A DNA stretch of 64,000 bases from Pedococcus_A sp963730585 (GCA_963730585.1 CAVSSL010000011.1:310001-374000); one strand, 5' to 3'. Numbered from the stretch's first letter, positions 1-9,036 are shown. The notes: generated from the sequence alone by a model not told the origin. Numbers and translations are program-made.

Positions 1-371
1 TCGAGGTGGTCACCGGTGCCCGAGGCTCCGGCGAGGTCCCGACGTTCGTCTTCGACGAGGTCGACGCCGGGGTCGGGGGCCGGGCCGCCCTCGACATCGG
101 TGCCCGCCTCGCCGCGCTGGCCCGGCACGCCCAGGTGATCGTGGTCACGCACCTGGCCCAGGTCGCGGCCTTCGCCGACCGCCACCTGGTGGTGACGAAG
201 AGCAGCGACGGCCATGTCACGTCCAGCGGGGTGGTGCAGGTCGACGGCGACGAGCGGCTGCGCGAGCTGGCCCGGATGATGGCCGGTGTCGACTCCGACA
301 CCGCGGTCGACCACGCCGGCGAGCTGCTGGCCCAGGCGGGGGAGCGGCGGGAGGCCGCGGCCACCGCCTGA
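1..371 (+). CDS. recN: DNA repair protein RecN, 3' part only
   Basis: This is the C-terminal piece of RecN, the SMC-like ATPase acting early in double-strand-break repair. The 5' part lies outside the window; the reading frame enters at base 3. The visible part holds the Walker B/D-loop stretch TFVFDEVDAGVGGRAA and the H-loop region VIVVTHLAQVAAFADRH, both typical of the RecN distal ATPase lobe. It is followed by the division gene steA and by mctB, the same order as the Mycobacterium recN-Rv1697-Rv1698 block. The stop codon lies inside an exact 18-bp tandem duplication (359-394). Confidence 0.93.
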   Translation, partial: EVVTGARGSGEVPTFVFDEVDAGVGGRAALDIGARLAALARHAQVIVVTHLAQVAAFADRHLVVTKSSDGHVTSSGVVQVDGDERLRELARMMAGVDSDTAVDHAGELLAQAGERREAAATA

Positions 372-394
372 CGGGCGGCCACCGCCTGACGGGC
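359..394. repeat. Exact 18-bp tandem duplication across the recN stop
   Basis: The unit GGCCACCGCCTGACGGGC occurs twice in direct succession (359-376 and 377-394). The first copy contains the recN TGA; the second repeats it in frame. This is one of four tandem duplications found at gene 3' ends in this window. Confidence 0.9.
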
Positions 395-478
395 ACCCGC
401 CGGCCGCGCGGGCTTCGTCACACGGGGCACCCGCGTGTGCGTACGGCATACGGATCGGGGCATGGCACGATGGGTTCG

Positions 479-1663
479 ATGCCCTTGAAGATCCCCCGCC
501 AGCGTGCCCGCGAACCGGAGAGCCCCGGTGTCCGCGGCACTGCTCGCGTCGACCCCCGCACCAAGAACCTGACCAAGCGGCTGCGCCCCGGCGAGATCGC
601 GTTCATCGACCACCAGGACATCGACAAGGTCAGCGCCGAGGCCCTGCTCGCGTGTCGTCCCGCCGCGGTCGTCAACGCCGCGCCGTCGATCTCCGGGCGC
701 TACCCGAACCTCGGGCCCGAGATCCTCGTCGAGGCGGGGATCCCCCTCATCGACAACGTCGGCAAGGACGTGATGCACGACGTGCACGAGGGGCAGCACG
801 TCCGCGTCGACGGGGGCGAGATCCTGGTCGACGACACCGTGGTGGCCAGCGGCACCGCCTTCGACCTCGAGCAGGTCGAGGCCGCCATGACGGAGGCGCG
901 CGCGGGCCTCGCGGTCCAGCTCGAGGCGTTCGCCGCCAACACGATGGAGTACCTCCGGCGCGAGCGCGAGCTCCTGATCGACGGCGTCGGCGTGCCCGAC
1001 ATCAGGACCGACCTCGACGGCCGGCACGCCCTCGTCGTCGTGCGCGGGTACCACTACAAGGAGGACCTGCAGACCCTCAAGCACTACATCCGCGAGTACC
1101 GCCCGGTGCTGATCGGTGTCGACGGCGGCGCCGACGCGCTGGTCGAGACCGGCCTGAAGCCGGACATGATCGTCGGCGACATGGACTCGGTGTCGGACTC
1201 CACGCTGCGCAGCGGGGCCGAGATCGTGGTGCACGCCTACCGCGACGGCAACGCACCGGGCCTGGAGCGGGTGCGCCGCCTCGGCGTGGAGCCGGTCGTC
1301 TTCCCGGCCACCGGCACCAGCGAGGACGTCGCGATGCTGCTCGCCGACGACAAGGGCGCCGAGCTGATCGTGGCCGTCGGCACCCACGCGACGCTGGTCG
1401 AGTTCCTCGACAAGGGCCGCTCCGGCATGGCGAGCACCTTCCTGACCCGGCTGCGGGTGGGCGGCAAGCTCATCGACGCCAAGGGGGTCAGCCGTCTCTA
1501 CCGCTCGCGGATCTCCAACCTGTCGCTGGCCGTCATGCTCCTCGTCGGTCTGTCCGCGCTCTTCGCCGCCCTGTGGGCCACGCCGGGGGGCCACGCCTTC
1601 CTGCAGGTGGTCGGCGCCCGCTGGGACGACCTCTGGTCCTTCATCGTAGGAATCTTCACGTGA
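479..1663 (+). CDS. steA: SteA-like putative cytokinetic ring protein
   Basis: Homologue of corynebacterial SteA / mycobacterial Rv1697, a membrane-anchored protein that works with SteB at the division septum. The protein (394 aa) has an N-terminal block RGTARVDPRTKNLTKRLRPG, a thiamine-pyrophosphokinase-like core with GVDGGADAL and DMIVGDMDSVSD, and one C-terminal transmembrane helix near residues 338-360. ATG 479 is chosen because a weak -10-like CACGAT ends seven bases upstream, fitting a leaderless start; ATG 470 in the same frame is an alternative. The stop overlaps the GTG of the next gene, so the two are probably translationally coupled. Confidence 0.85.
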   Translation: MPLKIPRQRAREPESPGVRGTARVDPRTKNLTKRLRPGEIAFIDHQDIDKVSAEALLACRPAAVVNAAPSISGRYPNLGPEILVEAGIPLIDNVGKDVMHDVHEGQHVRVDGGEILVDDTVVASGTAFDLEQVEAAMTEARAGLAVQLEAFAANTMEYLRRERELLIDGVGVPDIRTDLDGRHALVVVRGYHYKEDLQTLKHYIREYRPVLIGVDGGADALVETGLKPDMIVGDMDSVSDSTLRSGAEIVVHAYRDGNAPGLERVRRLGVEPVVFPATGTSEDVAMLLADDKGAELIVAVGTHATLVEFLDKGRSGMASTFLTRLRVGGKLIDAKGVSRLYRSRISNLSLAVMLLVGLSALFAALWATPGGHAFLQVVGARWDDLWSFIVGIFT

Positions 1664-2598
1664 TCGATTTCCGGTACCACCTCGTCTCCATCGTCTCGAT
1701 CTTCCTGGCCCTCGCCGTGGGGATCGTGCTCGGTGCCGGCCCCCTGAAGGAGGACATCGGCAACACGCTGACCTCCGAGGTGACCCGGCTCCGCGAGGAC
1801 CGCACCCAGCTGCGGGAGCAGCTCGACGACGCCTCCAAGGCCGCGCAGGCGCGCGACGACTTCACCGAGGCGAGCAACAAGACGCTCCTGGCCGGGCGGC
1901 TCCAGGACGCCACGCTGACCGTCGTCGTCATGCCCGGCGCCGACGCCAACCTGGTGAAGTCGACCACGAGCGCCCTGGCGCTGGCCGGGGCCAAGATCGG
2001 GTCCACGGTGACGGTGCTCGACAGCTGGGTCGACCCCGACAAGGACACCTTCCGCTCCACCCTCGGCGACCAGCTGGCCCCGGCCGTGCAGGTGCCGGTC
2101 GACGACGGCGGCAACGTCCTCGACGCGGTGCTCGCCCGAGCCCTGCTCACCAAGGCCGGCGGCAACGGTGCCGGCAGCAACGCCGCGCTGGAGGGGCTGC
2201 GCACCGGCGAGCTGATCCGGTACACGCCCGACAACGTCGAGGTGGCGACCGGTGCGGTGGTCATCGGCGGTCCGGTGACCGGCGGCAGTGCGGCCGAGCG
2301 CACGCAGAAGGCCGAGGCGCTGAGCGGCCTCGCCGGGGCGCTCGACAAGGCCGGCAGCGGGGCCGTGCTCGTCGGCCAGGCCGCCGACCCCGGTGACGCC
2401 CCGCAGGTCTCGGTCATCGCCACGGCCCGCCAGGACGGCGACCAGGCCAAGGAGCTCTCGACGGTCGACAACGGCACCCTGCCCATGGGCCAGGCGAGTG
2501 TCGTCTTCGGCCTGGTCGAGCAGTTCGCCGGCAACGCCGGCCAGTACGGGCTCGAGTCCGACGCGACCGCCGCCTTCCCGGCCCTGGCGACGAAGTAG
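1660..2598 (+). CDS. mctB: MctB/SteB-type membrane protein (copper transporter family)
   Basis: The 312-aa product starts MIDFRYHLVSIVSIFLALAVG, the hallmark N-terminus of the MctB family: a single transmembrane helix at residues 7-27 followed by a coiled-coil-like segment (about 35-65) and an extracytoplasmic domain. Mycobacterial MctB (Rv1698) is linked to copper tolerance; the corynebacterial homologue SteB partners SteA at the septum. The GTG start overlaps the steA stop (GTGA) with AGGA eight bases upstream. I cannot tell from sequence whether the copper or the division role applies; adjacency to steA favours a joint role. Confidence 0.85.
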   Translation: MIDFRYHLVSIVSIFLALAVGIVLGAGPLKEDIGNTLTSEVTRLREDRTQLREQLDDASKAAQARDDFTEASNKTLLAGRLQDATLTVVVMPGADANLVKSTTSALALAGAKIGSTVTVLDSWVDPDKDTFRSTLGDQLAPAVQVPVDDGGNVLDAVLARALLTKAGGNGAGSNAALEGLRTGELIRYTPDNVEVATGAVVIGGPVTGGSAAERTQKAEALSGLAGALDKAGSGAVLVGQAADPGDAPQVSVIATARQDGDQAKELSTVDNGTLPMGQASVVFGLVEQFAGNAGQYGLESDATAAFPALATK

Positions 2599-2603
2599 CG
2601 CAC

Positions 2604-3461
2604 GTGGCCCGTACAGCCGTGCTCGCCGGTGCCGTCGCCGGAGCGGCCTCCGCGGTGGCCCTGCGTCTGCTGCGGGCGGCTCCGCCCTCCGGGGCCGCCA
2701 CCTGGGACCGCACCAACCACGCCGGGCGCACGGTGACCCTGCTCGAAGGCCCCGCCTGGGTGGTCGGATCAGCCGCCGGGACGCTCGCCGGCGCCGTGGC
2801 GTCCGGCCCCGCCGGCGTTGCGGCCGCTGCCGGACCCGTCGTGGCCACGGTGGCCTCGGGTGCCCTGGGCGCCCTCGACGACCTCGCGGGCGACTCCGGC
2901 AGCAAGGGCCTCAAGGGCCACCTCGGGGCCTTGGCACGCGGCGAGGTCACCACGGGGGCCGTCAAGGTCGTCGGGCTCGGTGTCACCGGTCTGGCCACCG
3001 CCGCGCTGGTCGACCGGGGCCGTCGCCGTGACCCCGGACCCGGCGCCCAGCGACCGACCTCCCTCGACACCCTCGTCGGGGGAGCGGTGGTCGCCGGCGC
3101 GGCCAACCTGCTCAACCTCCTGGACCTGCGTCCCGGGCGCGCCCTGAAGGCGACCGTGCTCGCCGGGGCCCTGCTCGCGACGGACGCGCGCGGCGAGGCC
3201 GCGGCCGGTGCCGCCGTCGGCGCCGCGGCCGGCCTGCTCGGACCCGACCTCGCGGGGGAGTCGATGCTGGGTGACACCGGCGCCAACAGCGCCGGGGCCC
3301 TGCTGGGTGCGGCCCTGGTGCAGCGCAGCGGCCGCCGGGGCAGGCTCGTCGCGCTCGCCGTTCTCGCGGGGCTCACCCTGGCCTCGGAGCGGGTCAGCTT
3401 CACCAAGGTCATCGAGTCCACCCCGGGCCTGCGCGAGCTCGACGCGCTGGGTCGACGTTGA
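2604..3461 (+). CDS. Degenerate MraY/WecA-like polyprenyl-phosphate sugar transferase homologue
   Basis: A 285-aa polytopic Ala/Gly/Leu-rich protein. Three segments line up with the signature motifs of the polyprenyl-phosphate N-acetylhexosamine-1-phosphate transferase family: GALDDLAGD (Asp-Asp loop), NLLNLLDLRPGRALK (family form NxxNxxDGxDGLA) and MLGDTGANSAGALLG (family form GDxGSxxLG). The terminal His-rich loop of active enzymes (HxHH) is not visible; the C-terminus reads ERVSFTKVIESTPGLREL instead. It is shorter than MraY (about 320-360 aa). GTG start five bases after mctB, ahead of a MurJ-like flippase and a glycosyltransferase, suggesting a lipid-linked glycan role. Catalytic competence is doubtful. 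Confidence 0.6.
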   Translation: MARTAVLAGAVAGAASAVALRLLRAAPPSGAATWDRTNHAGRTVTLLEGPAWVVGSAAGTLAGAVASGPAGVAAAAGPVVATVASGALGALDDLAGDSGSKGLKGHLGALARGEVTTGAVKVVGLGVTGLATAALVDRGRRRDPGPGAQRPTSLDTLVGGAVVAGAANLLNLLDLRPGRALKATVLAGALLATDARGEAAAGAAVGAAAGLLGPDLAGESMLGDTGANSAGALLGAALVQRSGRRGRLVALAVLAGLTLASERVSFTKVIESTPGLRELDALGRR

Positions 3462-3471
3462 GGAGGCGACG

Positions 3472-5125
3472 ATGAGCGCCGAGCCGGCGGGAAGGGCGCG
3501 GCCCGCCCCTCGCGGCGTGACGACGAGCATCGCCCGGGCGGCGGGCATCATCGCCGTGGCGACCCTGCTGGCCCGGGTGGCCGGCTTCGCGCGCACCCTC
3601 GTCTTCTCCGACAGCGTCGGCACCTCCGGCGTCGGGTCGGTCTACCAGACCGTCAACACCATCCCCAACGCGATCTTCGAGGTGGCCGCCGGCGGGGTGC
3701 TGGCCGCGGCGGCCGTGCCCCTGGTCGCCGGCCAGCTCGGCGCGGGGCGGGAGGACGACGCCGACCAGACCTCCTCGGCCCTGCTGACGTGGGCGGTCGC
3801 GGTGCTGCTGCCGCTCGCGGCCCTGCTGGCGCTGGCGGCTCCCGCCCTGAGCGAGTTCATGCTCGGACTCGGGGTACTCCCAGGAGGCGGTCGACCTCGG
3901 CACCCGGATGCTCGTCATCTTCGCGCCGCAGGTGGTCCTCTACGGCATCGGCATCGTCCTGACGGGGGTGCTCCAGGCGCGCCGCAGCTTCCTGGCGCCC
4001 GCCCTGGCCCCGCTGCTCTCGAGCCTGGTCGTCATCGCCGCCTACGTCACCTACGGCCAGCTGACCGAGGCCAACAGCTCGCCCGAGGCCGTCTCCGCCG
4101 CCGCCGTGCTGGTGCTCGCCGGCGGCACCACCCTGGGCGTCGTGGTGCTCAGCCTGCCGCTCTTCGTGCCCGCCTGGCGCGCCGGTGCCCGGTTGCGTCC
4201 GACGTTCCGCTTCCCCGGGGGCACCGTGCGCCGGGTCGGGACGCTGGCCGGCGCGGGCGTGCTCGCGCTCGTCGCCCAGCAGGCAGCCGTGCTGGCCACG
4301 CTGTGGCTGACGAACCACCGCGGCGGCCAGGGCGCCGTCAACGTCTACGCCTACGTGCAGGCCGTCTACCTGCTCCCGTATGCCGTGCTGGCGGTCCCGA
4401 TCGCGACGTCCGCCTTCCCGGCGCTCGCCCACGGGGAGGGCGCCGGCACCCGCGAGCAGGGCACGCTGGCCCGTTCGCTGCAGGCCATCCTCCTGCTGTG
4501 CGGTGGCGCGGCGGCCGTGCTGGTGGCCGTGGCCCGGCCGGTGGGCACCTTCTTCGCGGCGCTCGACCGCGGCGCCGACGCCGGCGGCGGCCCCGCCCTG
4601 GCCGCGATTCCGCAGACCCTGGTCGCCTACGCGCCCGGCCTGGTGGGGTTCGGTGCCGCGGCCCTGCTCACCCGGGCCCTCTACGTGCGGGGCCGTCCGT
4701 CGCTGGCGGCCCTCGCGGTGGCCGGCGGCTGGCTGGTGGCGGCGCTGTGGCCGCTGCTCACCCTCCCCGACGACGCCGGTGCCGCCGGCACCCTGCGCAG
4801 CCTCGGCGCCGCCTCGTCGGTGGGCATGACCCTTTCCGCGCTCGTGCTCGGGCTCCTGGTCCACCGGTCGTGGGGCCGGGAGGCGACGAGCGGCGCCGCA
4901 CGGACCCTCGGCGCCGTGATCGTCTCCGCCGCGGTCGCAGCCGGGATCGGTGACGTGCTCGCCTTCTACTGGGCTCCCAGCGGCCTGCTCGGTGCGGTGG
5001 TGGCCGGCGTGGTGGTCGCCGCCGTCGTCGCGGTGCTCTACCTCGCCGTCATGATGGTGGCCGACCGGTCGGCCATGCGGTCCGCGGTCCAGCGTGGCCG
5101 CCGGCGACGGGGACGGGCTGCCTGA
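3472..5125 (+). CDS. murJ: MurJ/MviN-family lipid flippase, interrupted by a +1 frameshift
   Basis: A polytopic membrane protein of the MATE/MOP superfamily (lipid II flippase MurJ type), about 550 aa once the frame is restored. ATG 3472 follows a perfect AGGAGG (3461-3466). The first part shows the family N-terminus IARAAGIIAVATLLARVAGFARTL and VYQTVNTIPNAIFEVAAGGVL. The frame breaks near 3871-3874: a run of four G appears to carry one extra base. Removing it joins EFMLGLG to YSQEAVDLGTRMLVIFAPQ, the expected continuation. Coding character is good on both sides, so an assembly indel is as likely as a real mutation. This may be a second MurJ paralogue rather than the essential one. Confidence 0.8.
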
Positions 5126-6198
5126 TGCGCATCCTCCTCGTCCTCGGCACCAGCGCCGGGGGAGTGGGCCGCCACGTGCACGGCCTGGCGTCCGGCCTCG
5201 TGGCGCAGGGGCACTCCGTCGTGGTGGCCTGCCCGCAGGACGTCGAGGACCGCTTCGGGTTCGGCGCGACCGGAGCCCGGCACGTGTCCCTCACCGTCAC
5301 CGACCGACCACACCCGCTGCGCGACCTCCGGGCGATCTCGACCCTGGGTGACCTGCTCCAGCACGCCGACGTGGTGCACGCGCACGGCCTGCGCGCCGGT
5401 GCGCTGGCCTGCCTCGCGGCCACGGGCTCGGAGGCGCCGGTGGTGGTCACCCTGCACAACGCCGCTCCGGCCGGGCGCCTCACCGGCCGGCTGTATGCCG
5501 TGCTCGAGCGGGTCGTGGCCCGCCGCGCCACCCTCGTGCTCGGGGTCTCCGACGACCTCGTCGGCCGCATGGCCGACCTGGGGGCGAAGGCCGGAGGGCT
5601 CGCCGTCATCCCCGGGCCCCCGCCGCCGGAAGGGGCCGTCGACGCGGCGGCCGTCAGGACCGAGCTGGGCGTGGGGCGGGAGCGCGTCCTCGCCCTCGTC
5701 GTGGCCCGCCTCGCCCCGCAGAAGGGCCTGCACCTGCTGCTCGACGCGGTGGGACGGGTGCGCGACCTGCCGCTGGCGGTGGTCGTCGCCGGCGACGGCC
5801 CACAGCGCGCCGAGCTGCAGCAGCGGATCGACTCCGAGGGACTGCCCGTGCGGTTGGTCGGGCACCGCGGCGACGTGCCTGCCCTCTGCGCCGCCGCCGA
5901 CCTGGTGGTGTCGAGTGCCGCGTGGGAGGGACAGCCGATCAACCTCCAGGAGGCCCTGCACGCAGGGGCGGCGGTCGTCGCGACCGACGTGGGCGGCACG
6001 GCGGCCGTGGTCGGCGAAGCCGCGCTGCTCGTGCCCGGCGGCGACGCGGCGGCGCTCGCCGACGGCATACGGCTTCTGGTCACGGACCCGGGCGAGCGGG
6101 CCCGACGACAGGACCTGGCGCGGGAGCGGGCCCGCGAGCTGCCCACGGAGGCCGACGCGGTCGCCGCGGCACTGCGGATCTACGCACAGGTCACCTGA
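5125..6198 (+). CDS. GT-B glycosyltransferase (family 4/1 type)
   Basis: A 357-aa retaining GT-B glycosyltransferase. The N-terminal Rossmann half begins MRILLVLGTSAGGVGRHVHGLA, and VVHAHGLRAG and VVTLHNAAPAG are acceptor-side motifs. The C-terminal half carries ALVVARLAPQKGLHLLLDA, VVVAGDGPQRAEL, and the donor-site E-x7-E region WEGQPINLQEALHAGAAVVATDVGG. ATG overlaps the murJ stop by one base (TGATG), indicating coupled translation with the flippase. Donor and acceptor are unknown; context suggests glycosylation of a lipid-linked or envelope substrate. Its 3' end is duplicated just downstream (6200-6221). Confidence 0.8.
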   Translation: MRILLVLGTSAGGVGRHVHGLASGLVAQGHSVVVACPQDVEDRFGFGATGARHVSLTVTDRPHPLRDLRAISTLGDLLQHADVVHAHGLRAGALACLAATGSEAPVVVTLHNAAPAGRLTGRLYAVLERVVARRATLVLGVSDDLVGRMADLGAKAGGLAVIPGPPPPEGAVDAAAVRTELGVGRERVLALVVARLAPQKGLHLLLDAVGRVRDLPLAVVVAGDGPQRAELQQRIDSEGLPVRLVGHRGDVPALCAAADLVVSSAAWEGQPINLQEALHAGAAVVATDVGGTAAVVGEAALLVPGGDAAALADGIRLLVTDPGERARRQDLARERARELPTEADAVAAALRIYAQVT

Positions 6199-6221
6199 TG
6201 ATCTCCGCACAGGTCACCTGA
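6177..6221. repeat. 22-bp tandem duplication across the glycosyltransferase stop
   Basis: Bases 6177-6198, ending in the glycosyltransferase TGA, recur at 6200-6221 with one mismatch and a one-base spacer (period 23). The duplicated stop codon is no longer in frame. It lies immediately upstream of the pyrG promoter. Confidence 0.88.
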
Positions 6222-6259
6222 CACGGTGAGCCGTGGCGCCGAGGCGCCTCGCGATGACG

Positions 6260-6265
6260 TAGAGT
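6260..6265 (+). promoter_or_regulatory. -10 box TAGAGT of pyrG, leaderless start
   Basis: TAGAGT is followed after eight bases by the pyrG GTG. A start site 6-8 bases past the -10 box would coincide with the start codon, giving a leaderless mRNA. No clear -35 is visible. Confidence 0.55.
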
Positions 6266-6273
6266 TAAAGCCC

Positions 6274-7980
6274 GTGGTGCAGACGAAACACATCTTCGTG
6301 ACCGGAGGCGTCGCCTCTTCGCTCGGCAAGGGCCTGACGGCCTCAAGCCTCGGACGCCTGCTCCGCGCGCGTGGCCTGCGCGTCACGATGCAGAAGCTGG
6401 ATCCGTACCTCAACGTCGATCCAGGCACCATGAACCCGTTCCAGCACGGTGAGGTCTTCGTGACCGAGGACGGCGCCGAGACCGACCTCGACATCGGCCA
6501 CTACGAGCGCTTCCTCGACAGCAACCTGCACGGCACGGCGAACGTCACGACCGGCCAGGTCTACAGCCAGGTGATCGCCAAGGAGCGTCGCGGCGAGTAC
6601 CTCGGCGACACGGTCCAGGTGATCCCGCACATCACCAACGAGATCAAGGAGCGGATGCGGGCCGAGGCCGCCGGCTCCCCGCTCGCGCCCAAGGACGAGC
6701 CGGCGCCGGACGTCATCATCACCGAGATCGGCGGCACCGTCGGCGACATCGAGTCCCTGCCGTTCCTCGAGGCCGCCCGCCAGGTGCGCCACGACGTCGG
6801 GCGCGACAACGTCTTCTTCCTGCACGTCTCGCTCGTGCCCTACCTCGCCCCCAGCGGTGAGCTGAAGACCAAGCCGACCCAGCACTCGGTGGCCGCCCTG
6901 CGCCAGGTCGGCATCCAGCCCGACGGCCTCGTGCTGCGGGCCGACCGCGAGATCCCCGAGAACATCAAGCGCAAGATCTCGCTGATGTGCGACGTCGACG
7001 CCGAGGCCTGCGCCGCTGCCGTCGACGCGCCGAGCATCTACGACATCCCCAAGGTGCTGCACGCCGAGGGCCTCGACGCCTACGTCATCCGCCGGCTCGG
7101 GCTGAACTTCCGTGACGTCGACTGGACCGACTGGGACCTGCTGCTCCGCCGGGTGCACCACCCGGAGGAGAGCGTCGAGATCGCCCTGGTGGGCAAGTAC
7201 ATCGACCTGCCCGACGCCTACCTGTCGGTGACCGAGGCCATGCGCGCCGGCGGCTTCCACCACGACGCGAAGGTCAACATCCGCTGGGTGGCCAGTGACG
7301 ACTGCCAGACCGAGGCCGGTGCCCAGAAGGCGCTCGGCGGTGTCGACGCGGTGCTCGTGCCCGGTGGCTTCGGCGTCCGCGGCATCGAGGGCAAGCTCGG
7401 CGCCCTGAAGTGGGCCCGCGAGCGCGAGGTGCCGACGCTGGGCATCTGCCTGGGACTGCAGTGCATGGTGATCGAGTTCGCCCGCAACGTCGCCGGCATC
7501 GAGGGCGCCTCCTCGACCGAGTTCGACCCGCAGACCCCGGCCCCGGTGATCGCCACGATGGAGGAGCAGAAGGCCTTCGTCGAGGGCGCGGGCGACCTCG
7601 GCGGCACGATGCGCCTGGGCTCCTACCCGGCCCGGCTCGCGCCCGGCTCGGTCGTCGCCGAGGCCTACGGCACGACGTCGGTCGACGAGCGCCACCGCCA
7701 CCGGTACGAGGTCAACAACGGCTACCGCGACGAGCTCGAGGCGGCCGGCCTGCGCTTCTCGGGCACCTCGCCCGACGGCAACCTGGTGGAGTTCGTCGAG
7801 CTCCCGCGCGAGACGCACCCCTACTACGTGTCGACGCAGGCGCACCCGGAGTTCAAGTCCCGGCCGCACCGCGCCCACCCGCTCTTCGCGGGCCTCGTGG
7901 AGGCGGCCCTGAACCGCCAGCGCGAGTCGCGGCTGCTCGACGTCGAGCGCCCTCGCGAGACCGCCGACGTCACCGCCTGA
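6274..7980 (+). CDS. pyrG: CTP synthase
   Basis: Converts UTP to CTP with ATP and glutamine. The 568-aa protein has the synthetase domain first (GGVASSLGKGLTASSLGRLL P-loop, near residue 10-30) and a class I glutamine amidotransferase domain after about residue 300, with nucleophile Cys in GICLGLQCM and the His/Glu pair in AHPEFKS. The longer frame from 6226 is rejected because family members begin with a few residues before KHIFVTGG; GTG 6274 or 6277 fits and is positioned for leaderless translation. The NUDIX gene begins two bases after its stop. Order with steA/mctB upstream matches mycobacteria. Confidence 0.95.
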   Translation: MVQTKHIFVTGGVASSLGKGLTASSLGRLLRARGLRVTMQKLDPYLNVDPGTMNPFQHGEVFVTEDGAETDLDIGHYERFLDSNLHGTANVTTGQVYSQVIAKERRGEYLGDTVQVIPHITNEIKERMRAEAAGSPLAPKDEPAPDVIITEIGGTVGDIESLPFLEAARQVRHDVGRDNVFFLHVSLVPYLAPSGELKTKPTQHSVAALRQVGIQPDGLVLRADREIPENIKRKISLMCDVDAEACAAAVDAPSIYDIPKVLHAEGLDAYVIRRLGLNFRDVDWTDWDLLLRRVHHPEESVEIALVGKYIDLPDAYLSVTEAMRAGGFHHDAKVNIRWVASDDCQTEAGAQKALGGVDAVLVPGGFGVRGIEGKLGALKWAREREVPTLGICLGLQCMVIEFARNVAGIEGASSTEFDPQTPAPVIATMEEQKAFVEGAGDLGGTMRLGSYPARLAPGSVVAEAYGTTSVDERHRHRYEVNNGYRDELEAAGLRFSGTSPDGNLVEFVELPRETHPYYVSTQAHPEFKSRPHRAHPLFAGLVEAALNRQRESRLLDVERPRETADVTA

Positions 7981-7981
7981 C

Positions 7982-8632
7982 GTGCCGGGCACCGAGGAGC
8001 AGCCCGAGCCGCTCGCCGACCGCCTCGACGCCCGACCCGTGGTGAGCTCGGAGGTGATCCACCACGGGATGGTCTGGGACGTCGTGCGCGAGACGGTCGA
8101 CCTCGGTGACGCGGGGGAGGTGACCCGCGAGTTCGTGCGGCACCCGGGTGCGGTCTCGGTGGTGGCCCTCGACGACCAGGACCGGCTGGCGATGGTGCAG
8201 CAGTACCGCCACCCGGTGCGGGCGCTGGAGTGGGAGGTCCCCGCCGGGCTGCTCGACGTGGACGGCGAGGACCCCTGGGTGGCCGCCGCCCGCGAGCTCC
8301 ACGAGGAGGCCGACCTGCGGGCCGACGAGTGGCACGTGCTGGCCGACTACTTCAGCTCACCGGGCGGCATGGACGAGGCGCTGCGGGTCTACGTCGCCCG
8401 CGGCCTGAGCCACGTCCCCGAGCACGAGCGGCACGAGCGCGAGGGGGAGGAGCTCGGTATGCCGGTGCGCTGGGTCCCGCTCGACGAGGCCCAGGAGGCG
8501 GTGCTCGCCGGCCGCATCCACAACCCCAGCGCCGTCATCGGCGTCCTGGCCGCCCACGCCGCGCGCGAGCGGGGGTGGGGGACCCTGCGCCCCCACGACG
8601 CGCCGTGGCCCGAGCACCCGGCCCACCGCTGA
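7982..8632 (+). CDS. NUDIX hydrolase, ADP-ribose pyrophosphatase type
   Basis: A 216-aa NUDIX protein equivalent in position to mycobacterial Rv1700, which cleaves ADP-ribose to AMP and ribose-5-phosphate. The Nudix helix is seen in EVPAGLLDVDGEDPWVAAAREL followed by HEEADL, with the metal-binding REL-x-EE core intact, though the usual Gly after EEx is Asp here. FVRHPGAVSVVALDD and QQYRHPV are typical of the ADP-ribose subfamily. GTG start two bases after the pyrG stop implies the same transcript. Confidence 0.85.
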   Translation: MPGTEEQPEPLADRLDARPVVSSEVIHHGMVWDVVRETVDLGDAGEVTREFVRHPGAVSVVALDDQDRLAMVQQYRHPVRALEWEVPAGLLDVDGEDPWVAAARELHEEADLRADEWHVLADYFSSPGGMDEALRVYVARGLSHVPEHERHEREGEELGMPVRWVPLDEAQEAVLAGRIHNPSAVIGVLAAHAARERGWGTLRPHDAPWPEHPAHR

Positions 8633-9036
8633 GCGGCGCGTTCGGCACGCCGCCCGGCCCGCTGCGGTGTCCGTGCGGCTCGGGCGCGCCCTACGACGGG
8701 TGCTGCGGGCCGCTCCACCGAGGGGAGGCGGTGGCCGAGACGGCCGAGGCGCTCATGCGCAGCCGCTACTCCGCCTACGTCCGCGGCCTGGAGGACTACC
8801 TGCTCGCCACCTGGCACCCGGCGACCCGCCCGGCCACGGTCGCCCCCGACCCGGACCTGCACTGGGTGCGGCTCGAGGTGCTCGACACCTCCGGCGGTGG
8901 AGCCACCGACACGGACGGCGAGGTCGAGTTCACCGCCCACTACCGCGACCGGGGCCGGTCCGGACGGCTGCACGAGCGCAGCCGCTTCACCCGGCGCGGG
9001 GGCCGCTGGCTCTACCTCGACGGAACGGTTGGCTGA
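8605..9036 (+). CDS. YchJ/UPF0225-family protein with SEC-C zinc motif
   Basis: A small protein (about 143 aa) with an N-terminal SEC-C motif CPCGSGAPYDGCCGPLHRG (zinc ligands Cys-x-Cys...Cys-Cys) and the family block AETAEALMRSRYSAYVRG, followed by an NTF2-like fold with HWVRLEVLD and VEFTAHYRD and the terminal W-x-Y-x-DG. Its start is uncertain: no ATG precedes the zinc motif, and GTG 8605 overlaps the 3' end of the NUDIX gene by 28 bases. Molecular role of the family is not established. Confidence 0.75.
   Translation: MARAPGPPLSGAFGTPPGPLRCPCGSGAPYDGCCGPLHRGEAVAETAEALMRSRYSAYVRGLEDYLLATWHPATRPATVAPDPDLHWVRLEVLDTSGGGATDTDGEVEFTAHYRDRGRSGRLHERSRFTRRGGRWLYLDGTVG

Noticed and set aside
286..2598. 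770-codon plus-strand frame covering steA and mctB
   Set aside because: Only the last 312 codons (from GTG 1660) are coding; the first part is Arg/Pro-rich shadow of steA in another frame.
2604..3461. Calling the 285-aa membrane protein a functional MraY
   Set aside because: It is too short, the His-rich catalytic loop is not visible, and mraY normally lies in the dcw cluster, which is not here.
6226..6273. Longer N-terminus for pyrG (starting at 6226)
   Set aside because: The extra residues are not found in CTP synthases and would run through the -10 box and promoter region.
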